Below are positions 21,066-30,829 of a DNA stretch of 64,000 nucleotides, piece after piece. This DNA comes from Corynebacterium glyciniphilum AJ 3170. GTDB taxonomy: Bacteria > Actinomycetota > Actinomycetes > Mycobacteriales > Mycobacteriaceae. The stretch lies in NCBI RefSeq assembly GCF_000626675.1, contig NZ_CP006842.1, positions 62,001 to 126,000 of the forward strand, read 5' to 3'. The notes beneath the pieces are model-generated. The model ran no database searches and was not told where the DNA came from. It saw only the letters and a list, made by a program, of their open reading frames with translations. Position 1 is the stretch's first letter. Each line of letters starts with the position of its first letter. A program made the position numbers and the translations under genes.

Positions 21066-22139
21066 CTAGGTCGTTCCCGGGCCGATCGCGGGCACGATGA
21101 CCAGGGTGAAGGTGACAGCGAGGATGATGAGCACGGCAATGCTGAGGGCGGTGAACCAGAGTCGGTCGCGAATCACCCCGGCAAACTCGCGGAGCGTCGC
21201 GCTGGGGAAGTAGTACCAGGCGGTGGGCGCACCGACGACGTGGGCGTGCATCCCCAGCGTCCTTGTGAGGAGGGCGGCCCGGAAGACGTGGTAGTTGCTG
21301 GTGGCGACGACCACCGGTGAGGACGGCTCGGCGAGCAGTCTCCGGGAGTAACGGAGATTCTCCTCGGTGGTGCGGGACTCGGTTTCTGCGACCACTGTGG
21401 CTGGATCGGCCCCCTGCGCGAGGAGATAGTCGCGCATTGCTTCACCCTCGGGCCGTGGTTCATCGGCGCCTTGGCCGCCACTGGTGATGATTACCGGCGT
21501 GCCCTGGAACTGAGTCTGGATGCCCAGCCCACGGCGCAGCCTGGCGGCGAGGAGCGGCGGGACCTGCCCGTTGATGAGGCCGGAACCGAGGACTATCACG
21601 GCCACCGGAACGGTACGGATGCGGCGCCACCGGTAGAGCAGCGAGGCGGCGGTGAAGGCAGCGAACGCGAAGCCGAAATAGACCACCACCACTGTGGCCG
21701 ACAGGTGCACCGCGTACCGGGCCATGTAGGCGGCGTCGGTGCGGACGGTGTCCGGCGGCGCCAGCATCCCCAGCGTAGACGGCAGGAGCAAGAGCGCGAT
21801 CCCTGCGAGAAGGGCCAGGGCATTGCCCAGGGAGCGATTCTCCCTGCGTAGTACGGTGGCGCCCGAGTACAGCAGGAAGACCATCAGCAGCGGATAGCCG
21901 ACCACATTGCCCAGCAGGAGGACACCCACCGCCGCGGCGACGATAACGATGAGCGGTACGGGGTGCCCCTGGCTGGCGAGCAGCATACCCGTTCCGACCG
22001 CGATCAGACCGAGCCCCATCGTCACGTAGACAGGTGTTGCGATGCGTCTACCGTCGCGGATGAGACCGACGATGCCGGTTGCCAGGAGAGCGGCTCCGAG
22101 GGCGATGACGACGGCCAGAAGAGTGGGCGCTACGGCCAT
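21066..22139 (-). CDS. YdcF/SanA-like DUF218 membrane protein
   Basis: A 357-residue protein with seven or eight membrane helices in the first 200 residues, then a DUF218 domain: VAVIVLGSGLINGQVPPLL, TSGGQGADEPRPEGEAM, ESRTTEENLRYSRRLL, and VATSNYHVFRAALL. The conserved acidic and Arg residues are present. YdcF/ElyC/SanA proteins influence cell-envelope precursor use; the exact reaction is unknown. It ends 24 bases from the gntR stop and starts 29 bases beyond the pknB stop in the same direction, so read-through from the kinase operon is possible. One more helix sits at the C-terminus. Confidence 0.88.
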   Translation of the reverse strand: MAVAPTLLAVVIALGAALLATGIVGLIRDGRRIATPVYVTMGLGLIAVGTGMLLASQGHPVPLIVIVAAAVGVLLLGNVVGYPLLMVFLLYSGATVLRRENRSLGNALALLAGIALLLLPSTLGMLAPPDTVRTDAAYMARYAVHLSATVVVVYFGFAFAAFTAASLLYRWRRIRTVPVAVIVLGSGLINGQVPPLLAARLRRGLGIQTQFQGTPVIITSGGQGADEPRPEGEAMRDYLLAQGADPATVVAETESRTTEENLRYSRRLLAEPSSPVVVATSNYHVFRAALLTRTLGMHAHVVGAPTAWYYFPSATLREFAGVIRDRLWFTALSIAVLIILAVTFTLVIVPAIGPGTT

Positions 22140-22168
22140 GTGGACTCCTTGTCCAGCGTCAGGGACCC

Positions 22169-24109
22169 CTACGGGATACCGAGGACGTTGACCCGCACGG
22201 TGATCGGGGCGTTACGGTCGATCGTCTCGCCTTCCTGGGCCGATTGTCCGACGACGCGGCCCACGGCCAGTGGGTCGAGCTGGTTGACGTTCGTCCGGTT
22301 CACCCGGTCGGGGCCGCCGCGCCAGCCGGCCTGCTGCAGGGTGCTGTAAACCTCGTCGTAGTCCCGTCCGACGAGCTGGGGCATGGTGAACTGGTTGCCG
22401 CGGGAGACCTCGATGGTGATGGTGGTGCCACGCGGCTGCGTGGTGCCCTCGTTGGATGCGGACAGGACACGGTTCTCGTCCTCGGAGGAGTCGACCATGG
22501 TGACGTCGACCTCGAACCCGGCATCCTCAAGGTTCTGCACCGCATCGTCGCGGGACTGACCGGTGACACGGGGGACGCGGACGTCTTCCGGCCCGGTGGA
22601 CACGGTGATGCCCACTTCGGTCCCCTTGGAAACCTGCGACCCCGAGGGGTGGGTCTGTTCGATGACGCGGCCTTCGTCGACGCTCTCGCTGGCCTGCTCG
22701 GAGACGTTGGACCGCAGGCGCAGGCCGGCGTCCTGCAGCGCTTGCTGGGCCTGCTGGGTGGTCATACCGGTGAGGTCGGGGACATCGGTGACCTCCTGGC
22801 CCGACGACACCAGCAGGGTCAGCTGAGAGCCGTGGGGAAGTGAGGAACCGAACCCGGGTTCCGTACCGATGGCCTGATCGCGGGGGATTTCGGCGTCCGG
22901 TCGGTCCTCAATGTCGACGTCGAAACCGGCGTCCTCGAGCGCACTCATGGCCTCGTCCCGGGGTTGGCCGGAGACGTCCGGGATCTGCACCTGTTCGCTG
23001 GTCTGCTCCGTGTCGTCGCTGCCGCCGAACCAGTTCCAGGCCACGGCGGTGCCGCCGCCGATGAGGGCCAGGATGGCGATGATCCACAGGGCCACGACCC
23101 ATCCGCGACGGCGCTTCTTCTCCGTGCGCGGTGCGTCCGGTGCCGGCTCCGGCTCGTCGGCAGGCGCTGGAGTCGGTGCGGCGACGGGCAGGTGTGATGT
23201 GGACGGTTCCTGCACCGGCTCATCCGTATAGGCCTGAGCCGCCAACGGCATCCGTCCCTCGGCCATCCGTTGCAGGTCCGCTGCCATGTCTGCGCTGGAG
23301 TCGTAGCGGTCGGACGGATCCTTCGCCATGGCGGTCAGGGTGACCGCGTCCAGGGCCAGTGCCGGATCCGGGTCGAGGTTCATGCCCTGGACCTGCGACG
23401 GCGGCAGCGGAGTCTCCTGCACGTGCTGGAACGCCACAGAGAACGGCGATTCGCCCGAGAACGGGGGTTGGCCGGTGGCGATCTCGTAGAAGACACATCC
23501 GGCGGCGTAGATGTCGGAGCGGGCCTCAGCGGACTTGCCGCGGGCCTGTTCCGGGGAGAGGTACTGGGCGGTGCCGATGACCGCGGCGGTCTGTGTCATC
23601 GCCGAGCTGGTGTCCGACAGTGCGCGGGCGATACCGAAGTCCATCACCTTCACCGCGCCGGTGTTGGTGATCATGATGTTCGCGGGTTTGATGTCGCGGT
23701 GGATGATGCCGGCCTCGTGCGAGAAGCCCAGGGCCCGGCACACCTCCGCCATCACCCGGGAGGCCTCGTCGAGGGGGAACGGGCCGGAGTCGCGCACGAT
23801 GTCGCGCAGGGTCTGGCCGTGGACCCGTTCCATCACGATGTAAGGCACGGAGCCGTGCGCCTCGTCGGTCTGGCCGGTGTCGTAGACGGCGACGATCGCG
23901 TGGTGGTTCAGTTTCGCGGCGTTCTTCGCCTCACGGCGGAACCGCTCGAGGAAGGTGTCGTCGCGGGCGAGGTCAGCCCGCATCATCTTCACTGCGATGT
24001 CGCGCCCGAGTAGTTCGTCGGTCGCCGCATAGACGTCGGACATACCTCCGGTGCCGATGATGGGCCCCAGGAGGTACCGACCGCCGAGCCGGGTATTGCT
24101 CAGGTCCAT
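22169..24109 (-). CDS. pknB: Serine/threonine protein kinase PknB with four PASTA domains
   Basis: A 646-residue membrane kinase that senses peptidoglycan fragments and phosphorylates division and envelope proteins. Kinase domain at about residues 10-275: glycine loop GTGGMSDVY, Lys41, HRDIKPAN at 137-144 and DFG at 157-159. One membrane helix at about 336-358 and four extracellular PASTA domains (about 373-437, 441-506, 509-571, 573-643). ATG 24109 was chosen by homology; the frame extends 15 codons up. Last gene of the operon fhaA/fhaB-pstP-rodA-pbpA-pknA-pknB. Confidence 0.97.
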   Translation of the reverse strand: MDLSNTRLGGRYLLGPIIGTGGMSDVYAATDELLGRDIAVKMMRADLARDDTFLERFRREAKNAAKLNHHAIVAVYDTGQTDEAHGSVPYIVMERVHGQTLRDIVRDSGPFPLDEASRVMAEVCRALGFSHEAGIIHRDIKPANIMITNTGAVKVMDFGIARALSDTSSAMTQTAAVIGTAQYLSPEQARGKSAEARSDIYAAGCVFYEIATGQPPFSGESPFSVAFQHVQETPLPPSQVQGMNLDPDPALALDAVTLTAMAKDPSDRYDSSADMAADLQRMAEGRMPLAAQAYTDEPVQEPSTSHLPVAAPTPAPADEPEPAPDAPRTEKKRRRGWVVALWIIAILALIGGGTAVAWNWFGGSDDTEQTSEQVQIPDVSGQPRDEAMSALEDAGFDVDIEDRPDAEIPRDQAIGTEPGFGSSLPHGSQLTLLVSSGQEVTDVPDLTGMTTQQAQQALQDAGLRLRSNVSEQASESVDEGRVIEQTHPSGSQVSKGTEVGITVSTGPEDVRVPRVTGQSRDDAVQNLEDAGFEVDVTMVDSSEDENRVLSASNEGTTQPRGTTITIEVSRGNQFTMPQLVGRDYDEVYSTLQQAGWRGGPDRVNRTNVNQLDPLAVGRVVGQSAQEGETIDRNAPITVRVNVLGIP

Positions 24110-24206
24110 GCTGCTCCCTTCCTCACGTTCTGGCGCAGTTGACGCCGCGAACACTCCTTCTTCAGGAGACTACCGATGTCACGGCTCCTGGTGCGAATAA
24201 CACCCG

Positions 24207-25790
24207 TCACAGACGTCCCATGACGCTCCAGCCGGACTCCTCGTCCCCGGAGTCACCGTCGCCGGTGGTCCCGGCGTTACCACTGGGGTCCGGCTGTTCC
24301 TGAGATGCCTGGTCAGAGGTGTCGGGGTTACCGGGATTCGTGGGCTCCTCCGTCGGCACCTCGGGCTCCGGGACCGTGGGTTGGGTCGGCTGCGAGGGGT
24401 TCGTGGTGTCGGTCGGGCCGTCTGTCGGGCCCTCGGTAGGCGTCGTGTCGGTGGGCGTCGTATCGTCCGTCGGTGTCTCCACGGGATCTTCGGTCTCGAT
24501 CGGCTCGGGGACGACGGTCTGCTCCTCGGTGACTTCACTGGTGACCGTGGTCGTCTCCGTCGGCGGCACCGCGGATTCGTCGTCGCCCTGGGTGAGGAAC
24601 CACACCAGGACACCGAGGAGTGCGACCAGGCCGATGCCCAGTGCCCAGATCCAGCCGCGGTTACTGCGGGTGCGGGGCGCCGGACCCATGTTCGCTTCAT
24701 CGGTGACTTCACCGAGCCGGCCCTGGCCGGTCGGGGCCTGTCCGGCGGTGGCAGCGGCAACGACCGGTGCCACCCCGCTGGCCGGGTCCGGGGGCATCTC
24801 ACCGTCGCGCACCGGGACGGTGGCGGCCGCCAGCGCTGCACCGTCCGGATACCGGCGCGCAGGATCCTTGCGCAGGCAGATCGCGATCAACTGGCGCATC
24901 GGGGCGCTGATGTTCTCGGGGAGCTCGGGTGCAGGTTCGTTGATGTGCTTCAACGCCACCGACACCGTGGAGTCACCGGAGAACGGACGTTCGCCCACGA
25001 GCACTTCATAGCCGACCACGCCGAGCGAGTAGACGTCGCTGGACGGCCGGATGGACAACCCCTGTGCCTGCTCCGGGGACACATACTGCGCGGTGCCGAC
25101 CACCATGCCGGTACGGGTCAGCGGGACGGCGGAAGCGGCCTTGGCGATACCGAAGTCGGTGATCTTCACGACACCGTCGGCGGTGACCATGAGGTTGCCG
25201 GGTTTGATGTCGCGGTGGATCAGCTGGCGTTCGTGGATGGCCTGCAGGCCGACGGCAGCCTGGGCGATGAGGTCGAGGACCATCACCTCCGGCAGGGTGC
25301 GCTGGCGCCCGAGGATGTCCGCCAGCGACTCACCCTGCACGTACTCCATCACGATGAAGCAGTAGGCGATGCCGCTGCCGTCGACGTCGGCCTGCTCGCC
25401 GTAGTCGAAGGTGCGCACCACGTTCTCGGACTGGATGGTTTCGGCGGCTTCGGCTTCCTGCCGGAAGCGGTCGCGGAACTCCGCGTCATCGGTGAGTTCG
25501 GGTTTGAGCACCTTGACGGCCACGTCCCGCTCGCCGATGGTGTCGTACGCCAGCCAGACGGTGGACATGCCGCCACGGCCGATGATGCGGGACACCTCGA
25601 ACCGTCGTCCTGCGGCGGAGTCGTAGTGGGTGTCGAGGACGCGTTGGAGACGGTCGGCGGCCGCCCGGTCCCGTGGGGTCATGTGTTCGGGGTCCACGGG
25701 GCCGGAATGCTCTTCGGGGGTGCTGAAGATACGGGTGCCGTCGGGGTCACTGGGGTTGTCGGAATCGTCGGGGCCGGTCACGTCTGTCAC
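24207..25790 (-). CDS. pknA: Serine/threonine protein kinase PknA
   Basis: A 527-residue membrane kinase. Residues 1-60 are a polar extension, then the kinase domain with GRGGMSTVW, Lys93, HRDIKPGN at 192-199 and DFG at 212-214. A helix at about 379-400 is followed by about 125 Thr/Pro/Glu-rich extracellular residues without PASTA repeats, as in PknA. GTG start at 25790 with AGGTGAC, five bases behind pbpA. The gap to pknB is 97 bases. Works with PknB in growth and division control. Confidence 0.96.
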   Translation of the reverse strand: MTDVTGPDDSDNPSDPDGTRIFSTPEEHSGPVDPEHMTPRDRAAADRLQRVLDTHYDSAAGRRFEVSRIIGRGGMSTVWLAYDTIGERDVAVKVLKPELTDDAEFRDRFRQEAEAAETIQSENVVRTFDYGEQADVDGSGIAYCFIVMEYVQGESLADILGRQRTLPEVMVLDLIAQAAVGLQAIHERQLIHRDIKPGNLMVTADGVVKITDFGIAKAASAVPLTRTGMVVGTAQYVSPEQAQGLSIRPSSDVYSLGVVGYEVLVGERPFSGDSTVSVALKHINEPAPELPENISAPMRQLIAICLRKDPARRYPDGAALAAATVPVRDGEMPPDPASGVAPVVAAATAGQAPTGQGRLGEVTDEANMGPAPRTRSNRGWIWALGIGLVALLGVLVWFLTQGDDESAVPPTETTTVTSEVTEEQTVVPEPIETEDPVETPTDDTTPTDTTPTEGPTDGPTDTTNPSQPTQPTVPEPEVPTEEPTNPGNPDTSDQASQEQPDPSGNAGTTGDGDSGDEESGWSVMGRL

Positions 25791-25795
25791 CTCGC

Positions 25796-27250
25796 TTACT
25801 GGGCTTCCTGGAGTGCTGCGTTGATCACTGCCCGTCCGATAGGTGCTGCGACGGAACCACCGGTGGCGGCCTGTCCAGCATCGCCACCGTTCTCCACCAG
25901 CACGGCGACGGCCACGTCGGCGTCCTCGGCGGGGCCGAAGGCCACGTACCAGGCGTGCGGGTTGGAGTTGCGGGAGTCTTCGCCGTGTTCCGCGGTACCG
26001 GTCTTGGAGGCGATGTCTGATGACCCGCCAGCGTACTCCTCGGCACCCTGCATCAGCTCGGTGAGCTGGGAGGCGACGCCGGAGTCGATGGCGCGGCCGG
26101 CTTCCTCGGGCCGGGTCTCCTGGATCACGTTGAGGTCGGAACCGGTGACCTGCTTGACGATGTGCGGCTTCATGCGCACGCCGTCGTTGGCGATCGTCGC
26201 GGCGATGACGGCGTTCTGCAGCGGGGTCAGCGCGACGTCGCGCTGACCGATCGCAGACTGGCTCAGCGCCGCGGAGTCCGGGATGTCACCGATGGTGGAG
26301 TTCTGGATCGGCAGACCGAAGTCCTCGTCGTCCTCCGCGCCGATGCCGAAGCCTTCGGCCGTGGCGCGGAAGGACTCCTCACCGTGGCGGTTCACCAGAT
26401 CCACGAAGGAGGTGTTGCAGGACTTCGAGAACGCGGTGCGCAGCGGAACCTCGGGGGCCCCGCAGGACGTGCCGTCGTAGTTCTCCAGGGTCGTCGTGGT
26501 GTCCGGCAGCGTGATCTGCGATTCGCCGTTGACCATGGTGTCGGCGTTGTCACCGGCGGCCAGGGCGGCAGCCGTGGTGATCAGCTTGAAGGTGGAGCCG
26601 GGCGGCTGGGTCTGCTGCGTCGAGCGGTTCAGCAGCGGAGCATCCGGGCTCGCCTGGAGTTCCTCGAAGGCGGCGTCCGCGGTGGCGGCGTCGGTGCTGC
26701 TGACGACGGACGGGTCGAAGCTGGGGGTCGAGGCCATCGCCAGCACTTCACCGGTGGACGGGCGGAGAGCCACGACGGAACCCGAGTATCCGCGCGACGA
26801 CAGTTCGTCGTACGCGACCTGCTGCACATTGGGCTGCAGGGTGAGTTCCACGTTGGCTCCCCGGCGCTCCTTACCGGTGAGGGTGTCCCAGGCGCGGGTG
26901 GCGAAGAGCGAGTCGTCCGTCCCGTCGAGGATGGAGTTCTGTGATGCCTCGATACCGGAGGCGCCGTAGCGGTCGGAGAGGTATCCCAGCACCGCACCGT
27001 AGGACGCGGGTGTGGTCGGGTAGTCACGGGTGTAGAAGCCGTCCTCATCCGCCTGGGATTCGGCGAGCACCTGGCCGCCGGCGGAGATCTGCCCCCGCGG
27101 GATCGACTTCATCTCGTAGTACTGGCGGGAGTTCAGCGAGTTCTCCGCGTAGCGGGAGGTCTGGAACCCCTGGATCCACGTGAGGTTGACCAGGAGGATC
27201 ACCACCAGCACGAACGTGAAGACCGAGACGTTGCGGATGGACCTGTTCAT
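25796..27250 (-). CDS. pbpA: Penicillin-binding protein A (class B transpeptidase)
   Basis: A 484-residue membrane-anchored transpeptidase that crosslinks peptidoglycan. N-terminal anchor at about residues 8-25. The active-site motifs are STFK (Ser219), SCN (277-279) and KTG (416-418). SIPRGQISAGGQVLAES marks the class B N-terminal domain. The ATG overlaps the rodA stop (ATGA type, 4 bases). PbpA is a known PknB substrate in mycobacteria, which fits the operon. Confidence 0.96.
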   Translation of the reverse strand: MNRSIRNVSVFTFVLVVILLVNLTWIQGFQTSRYAENSLNSRQYYEMKSIPRGQISAGGQVLAESQADEDGFYTRDYPTTPASYGAVLGYLSDRYGASGIEASQNSILDGTDDSLFATRAWDTLTGKERRGANVELTLQPNVQQVAYDELSSRGYSGSVVALRPSTGEVLAMASTPSFDPSVVSSTDAATADAAFEELQASPDAPLLNRSTQQTQPPGSTFKLITTAAALAAGDNADTMVNGESQITLPDTTTTLENYDGTSCGAPEVPLRTAFSKSCNTSFVDLVNRHGEESFRATAEGFGIGAEDDEDFGLPIQNSTIGDIPDSAALSQSAIGQRDVALTPLQNAVIAATIANDGVRMKPHIVKQVTGSDLNVIQETRPEEAGRAIDSGVASQLTELMQGAEEYAGGSSDIASKTGTAEHGEDSRNSNPHAWYVAFGPAEDADVAVAVLVENGGDAGQAATGGSVAAPIGRAVINAALQEAQ

Positions 27251-28653
27251 GAGCGGGCCTCCCTGGCGTTCTGGCTGCTGTACTGGTCGTTCACAACCGG
27301 GTTGAGGGACGTCTGCGGATCGGCGTACCGGGCATCGGCGTCCGTGGCCGGCTGCTGTGCGGCCTTGCGCGTGTTCACGTCATGGGAGATCTTCAGCAGG
27401 ATCGCCAGCAGGATGTAGTTCGCCAGCAGACTGGAACCGCCGTGGGACATGAACGGTGTGGTCAGGCCGGTCATGGGCAGCAGCTTGGAGATGCCACCGG
27501 TGACCACGAACACCTGGATCGCCAGGGTCAGTGACAGACCGGCGGCGACAAGCTTGCCGAAGGAGTCCGGGGTCTTCAGTGCGATGATGAACCCGCGGGT
27601 CACGAAGACGGCGAACAGCATGAGCACGGCCGCCAGCCCCACGAACCCGAGTTCCTCGCCGATGGAGGACATGATGAAGTCGGCGTAGGCGACCGGCACG
27701 TTCTGGGGGTAGCCCTCACCGAGACCTGTTCCGGTCAGCCCACCGAAGGACATGCCGAACAAGGCCTGGGACAGCTGGTAGCCGGTCCCTTCCTCGTAGG
27801 TGGCCAGCGGGTCGATGAAGTTGGTGAACCGGTCCTGGATCTTGTCGGAGATCTGGAAGACCCCCCAGGCGCCGATGACGGCGAGCCCGAGCCCGACAAC
27901 CAGCCAGGACGAGCGTCCGGTGGCCATGTAGAGCATGCCCAGCACTGTGCCGAAGAGCAGCAGGGCAGGGCCGAAGTCATTCTGGAAGATCGAGATGAGG
28001 ATCGCCAGGCCCCAGACCAGCAGGATCGGTCCGAGGTCACGCAGGCGGGGGAACTGCAGCCCCAGGACGCGGTAGCCGGCCACGGAGAACAGTGCGCGCT
28101 TGTTGACCAGCAGGGCGGCGAAGAAGATCAGCAGCATGATCTTGGCGAACTCACCGGGCTGGATGGAGACCGGGCCGAGACTGATCCAGACTTTGGCGTC
28201 GGCATTGATCGACGTCGGCCACACAATCGGCAGGGCGGACAGGATCAGGCCACCGAGACCGAGCAGGAAAGCGTAGTTCTGCAGACTGTTGTGGGACTTC
28301 AGGAACCAGATGACTGCGGCGAAGATCACCAACGCGATCACTGTCCACATCACCTGCGAGTTCGAGCGGGTGGTTTCCGCGGCCAGGTCGATGCGGTAGA
28401 TCATCACCAGGCCGATGGCGTTGAGCATCGCGGCGACCGGCAGCAGAATCTGGTCGGCGTTGGGAGCCTTCAGGCACATCACCACATGGGCGACGCCGAA
28501 GATCGCGATGTACCCGCCGACCAGGACGGCGACCTCGGAATTCAGTTCATTGCCCTGCGAGAACTGCAGGGCGATCAGGGCGATACCGAGGATGACGGCG
28601 GAGAAGACCAGCAACGCTAGTTCGGTGCCGCGGGCGTGGGCGTCACGGAACAT
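27247..28653 (-). CDS. rodA: SEDS-family peptidoglycan glycosyltransferase RodA/FtsW
   Basis: A 468-residue protein with about 12 helices. SEDS signatures are visible in SIQPGEFAKIMLLIFFAALL, in NDFGPALLLFG (the catalytic Asp region) and in the C-terminal GLTTPFMSHGGSSLLANY. It polymerises lipid II and is paired with PbpA, whose gene overlaps its end. The start is one base after the pstP stop. Confidence 0.95.
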   Translation of the reverse strand: MFRDAHARGTELALLVFSAVILGIALIALQFSQGNELNSEVAVLVGGYIAIFGVAHVVMCLKAPNADQILLPVAAMLNAIGLVMIYRIDLAAETTRSNSQVMWTVIALVIFAAVIWFLKSHNSLQNYAFLLGLGGLILSALPIVWPTSINADAKVWISLGPVSIQPGEFAKIMLLIFFAALLVNKRALFSVAGYRVLGLQFPRLRDLGPILLVWGLAILISIFQNDFGPALLLFGTVLGMLYMATGRSSWLVVGLGLAVIGAWGVFQISDKIQDRFTNFIDPLATYEEGTGYQLSQALFGMSFGGLTGTGLGEGYPQNVPVAYADFIMSSIGEELGFVGLAAVLMLFAVFVTRGFIIALKTPDSFGKLVAAGLSLTLAIQVFVVTGGISKLLPMTGLTTPFMSHGGSSLLANYILLAILLKISHDVNTRKAAQQPATDADARYADPQTSLNPVVNDQYSSQNAREARS

Positions 28654-28654
28654 G

Positions 28655-30253
28655 TCAGTTCACCTCCCTGCACGACACACCGGGTGTGGTGAGGTCCGAG
28701 GGCTCCCCGCCGCGTGAACCTGAGTTGTTGTCGCGGGTGACGCAGACCGGCAAGGTCTGTTCAGCGAGACGACGGATCTGCCCCTGGATCTCGTCGTAGG
28801 AGTCACGGGGCAGGTTGTCGAGTGTGCCTCGGGCAGCCGGGGTGAGGTCGGCCGTGGAGAAGCGGTGGCAGTCGTCGTCGCTCCCGGCGGGAACCAGCCG
28901 GACATCGCCGTCATCGGTGAGGCAGACCTCCTGGTACACCGACTGGGTCGAGATGCCCAGGATGCTCCCCGGAGCACCCTGGTAGATCTGGATCGGTGAA
29001 CCGGATTCGGCGGCGGCCGCCGTGGTCGACGGAGCCGGTGGTGTTTCCGAGGAAGCCGGGGCACCGGACGGGTCCGCAGGTGCGGACGGGTCGGCCGGCG
29101 CGGCTGTCGAGGTGCCGGCACCGCCGGTCACCGGGGGTGTGGACACCGTGGTGGTTGCTGCGGCGCCGGAGTCAGCGACGGCGATGAAGTAGGACTGGCT
29201 GAGCGAGTCACGTACGTACCAGACCGTCGCGCCGGCGGCGACGATGAGTACGAGGGCTGCGGCGAGAGTGATGATCAGCCCCTTACGACGTCGCTTCTTC
29301 GGTTCGGGCTCCTCGGCGTCCGGGCCCGGCGACGGAGATTCGGCTCCGGGCTCCGGCTGGGCGGCACGGGGGCGCTGCACGATGTTGACCGCCGAGGCGC
29401 GTCCCGCCGAGGTGTTCGGACGCGGCAGCTCGGGGGCATTGGTGTTCACCGCGCCGGCGAGGGCGGGGGCGGTGGGCAGGACGGCGCCCTCCGGCAGGGA
29501 CGCCGGGTCGACGACGTCGGCCACGACCACGGTGACGTTGTCCGGGCCACCGCCGCGCAGGGCCAGGTTGATCAACTGCGAGCCGGCCTCCTCCGGGGTG
29601 CCGGTGGCCAGCACGTCACGGATGGTGTCGAAGCTGACCGGGTCGGACAGGCCGTCCGAGCACAGCAGATAGCGGTCACCGGGCTGCGCCTCACGCAGGG
29701 ACAGCGTCGGTTCGACGGGGCGACCGGTGAGGGCCTTGAGGATCAGCGAGCGCTGCGGGTGGCTGCTGACGTCTTCGGGGGCGAGCTTGCCTTCGTCCAC
29801 CAGGGACTGCACGAAAGTGTCGTCCTTGGTGATCTGGGTGAGGGTGCCGTCGCGGAAGAGGTAGCCGCGAGAGTCGCCGACATGGCAGACACCCAGTGAT
29901 GCCCCGTCGAAGAGCATGGTGGTCAACGTGCAGCCCATGCCCTCCTGGGTGGGGTTGTCGTCGACGTGGGCGGCGATGGCGCGGTTGCCGTCGTCCATGG
30001 CCTCGGCGAGCATCGTCAACAGCCGGTCACCGGAGGGCTCCACACCTTGGGAGAGGGTGTTCTCCAGGACGTAGAGGGAGGTGATCATCAGCTCGGAGGC
30101 AACTTCGCCTGCGGCGTGGCCGCCCATTCCGTCGGCGAGGGCCAGCAGGTGGGGTGAGGCGACGGCGGAGTCCTCGTTGTTGGAGCGCACCAGGCCGCGG
30201 TCGGACAGGGCCGCGTAGTTCAGGGCGAGGGGCGTGGCGGTGGTCTCTGTCAT
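28655..30253 (-). CDS. pstP: PP2C-type Ser/Thr phosphatase PstP
   Basis: A 532-residue membrane phosphatase that reverses PknA/PknB phosphorylation. PP2C motifs are RSNNEDS, ALADGMGGHAAGE, HVGDSRGYLF, CSDGLSD and GGPDNVTV. A helix at about residue 325-345 follows KKRRRKG. The extracellular part is Ala/Pro/Ser/Thr-rich and then folded, with four cysteines. It overlaps fhaB by four bases and precedes rodA. Also named ppp in corynebacteria. Confidence 0.96.
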   Translation of the reverse strand: MTETTATPLALNYAALSDRGLVRSNNEDSAVASPHLLALADGMGGHAAGEVASELMITSLYVLENTLSQGVEPSGDRLLTMLAEAMDDGNRAIAAHVDDNPTQEGMGCTLTTMLFDGASLGVCHVGDSRGYLFRDGTLTQITKDDTFVQSLVDEGKLAPEDVSSHPQRSLILKALTGRPVEPTLSLREAQPGDRYLLCSDGLSDPVSFDTIRDVLATGTPEEAGSQLINLALRGGGPDNVTVVVADVVDPASLPEGAVLPTAPALAGAVNTNAPELPRPNTSAGRASAVNIVQRPRAAQPEPGAESPSPGPDAEEPEPKKRRRKGLIITLAAALVLIVAAGATVWYVRDSLSQSYFIAVADSGAAATTTVSTPPVTGGAGTSTAAPADPSAPADPSGAPASSETPPAPSTTAAAAESGSPIQIYQGAPGSILGISTQSVYQEVCLTDDGDVRLVPAGSDDDCHRFSTADLTPAARGTLDNLPRDSYDEIQGQIRRLAEQTLPVCVTRDNNSGSRGGEPSDLTTPGVSCREVN

Positions 30254-30744
30254 GCTTCCAACCTCACCGTGGTCTGGCCGATGCGGATCTCCTGGCCTGC
30301 GGAGAGCTGTTCGGGCTGGTCGATACGCTGCCCGTTGAGGAAGGAACCGTTACGTGAGTCGAGGTCCTCGAGCAGCCAGGTGCCGGACTGCTGGAACAGC
30401 CGGGCGTGGGTTCCGGAGGCGAAGTCGTCCTCCAGGACAATGGTGCAGGAGCCGGAGCGGCCCAGGGTCACGTCCTGGTAGCCCTGCAGATTGAGTGTTG
30501 TCCCGGTCAGTGGGCCGGAGATCACCGTCAACGAGCCCGGGGGAGTGGCACGACGGAAACCGCGGCCGCCCGACGGTTTGGGGCCGGTCGCAGCGCCGGT
30601 GGACGGGCCGGAGGCAGGCGCAGCACCTGCTGTGGCTGCCATGGCGTTCACGTCCTTACGCATGGCGCGGACGGCCACCCAGACGAACAGCCACAGCACG
30701 ACGAGCAGGGCGATCTTGGCGAGCAGCACCAGAGTCGTCTGCAT
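30250..30744 (-). CDS. fhaB: FHA-domain protein FhaB (FipA)
   Basis: A 164-residue protein with an N-terminal membrane helix (about residues 5-27), a Gly/Ala/Pro linker and a C-terminal FHA domain: DVTLGRSGSCTIVLEDDFAS, then THARLF and LEDLDSRNGSFLNGQRI. FHA domains bind phosphothreonine, linking PknA/B signalling to FtsZ/FtsQ in mycobacteria. The ATG lies 85 bases after fhaA and the stop overlaps pstP. Confidence 0.93.
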   Translation of the reverse strand: MQTTLVLLAKIALLVVLWLFVWVAVRAMRKDVNAMAATAGAAPASGPSTGAATGPKPSGGRGFRRATPPGSLTVISGPLTGTTLNLQGYQDVTLGRSGSCTIVLEDDFASGTHARLFQQSGTWLLEDLDSRNGSFLNGQRIDQPEQLSAGQEIRIGQTTVRLEA

Positions 30745-30771
30745 TCGGGGTCATCTCCTTCGTGCCGGTGG

Positions 30772-30789
30772 GTTGACCGGTCGGTCAAC
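30772..30789. promoter_or_regulatory. TetR-operator-like inverted repeat between fhaA and fhaB
   Basis: GTTGACCG-GT-CGGTCAAC is a perfect 8+8 inverted repeat in the 85-base gap between fhaA and fhaB. The TTGACCG half-site resembles TetR-family operators. It could also act as a weak transcript hairpin; there is no T-run. Confidence 0.4.
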
Positions 30790-30829
30790 GTTTGATCCTA
30801 CCGGCTGAATCTACCTTCCGGAGGCCCCG

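Noticed and set aside
24381-26246. Long 621-residue plus-strand frame across pknA and pbpA
   Set aside because: It is the antisense shadow of high-GC coding DNA. The minus strand has full kinase and transpeptidase motifs.
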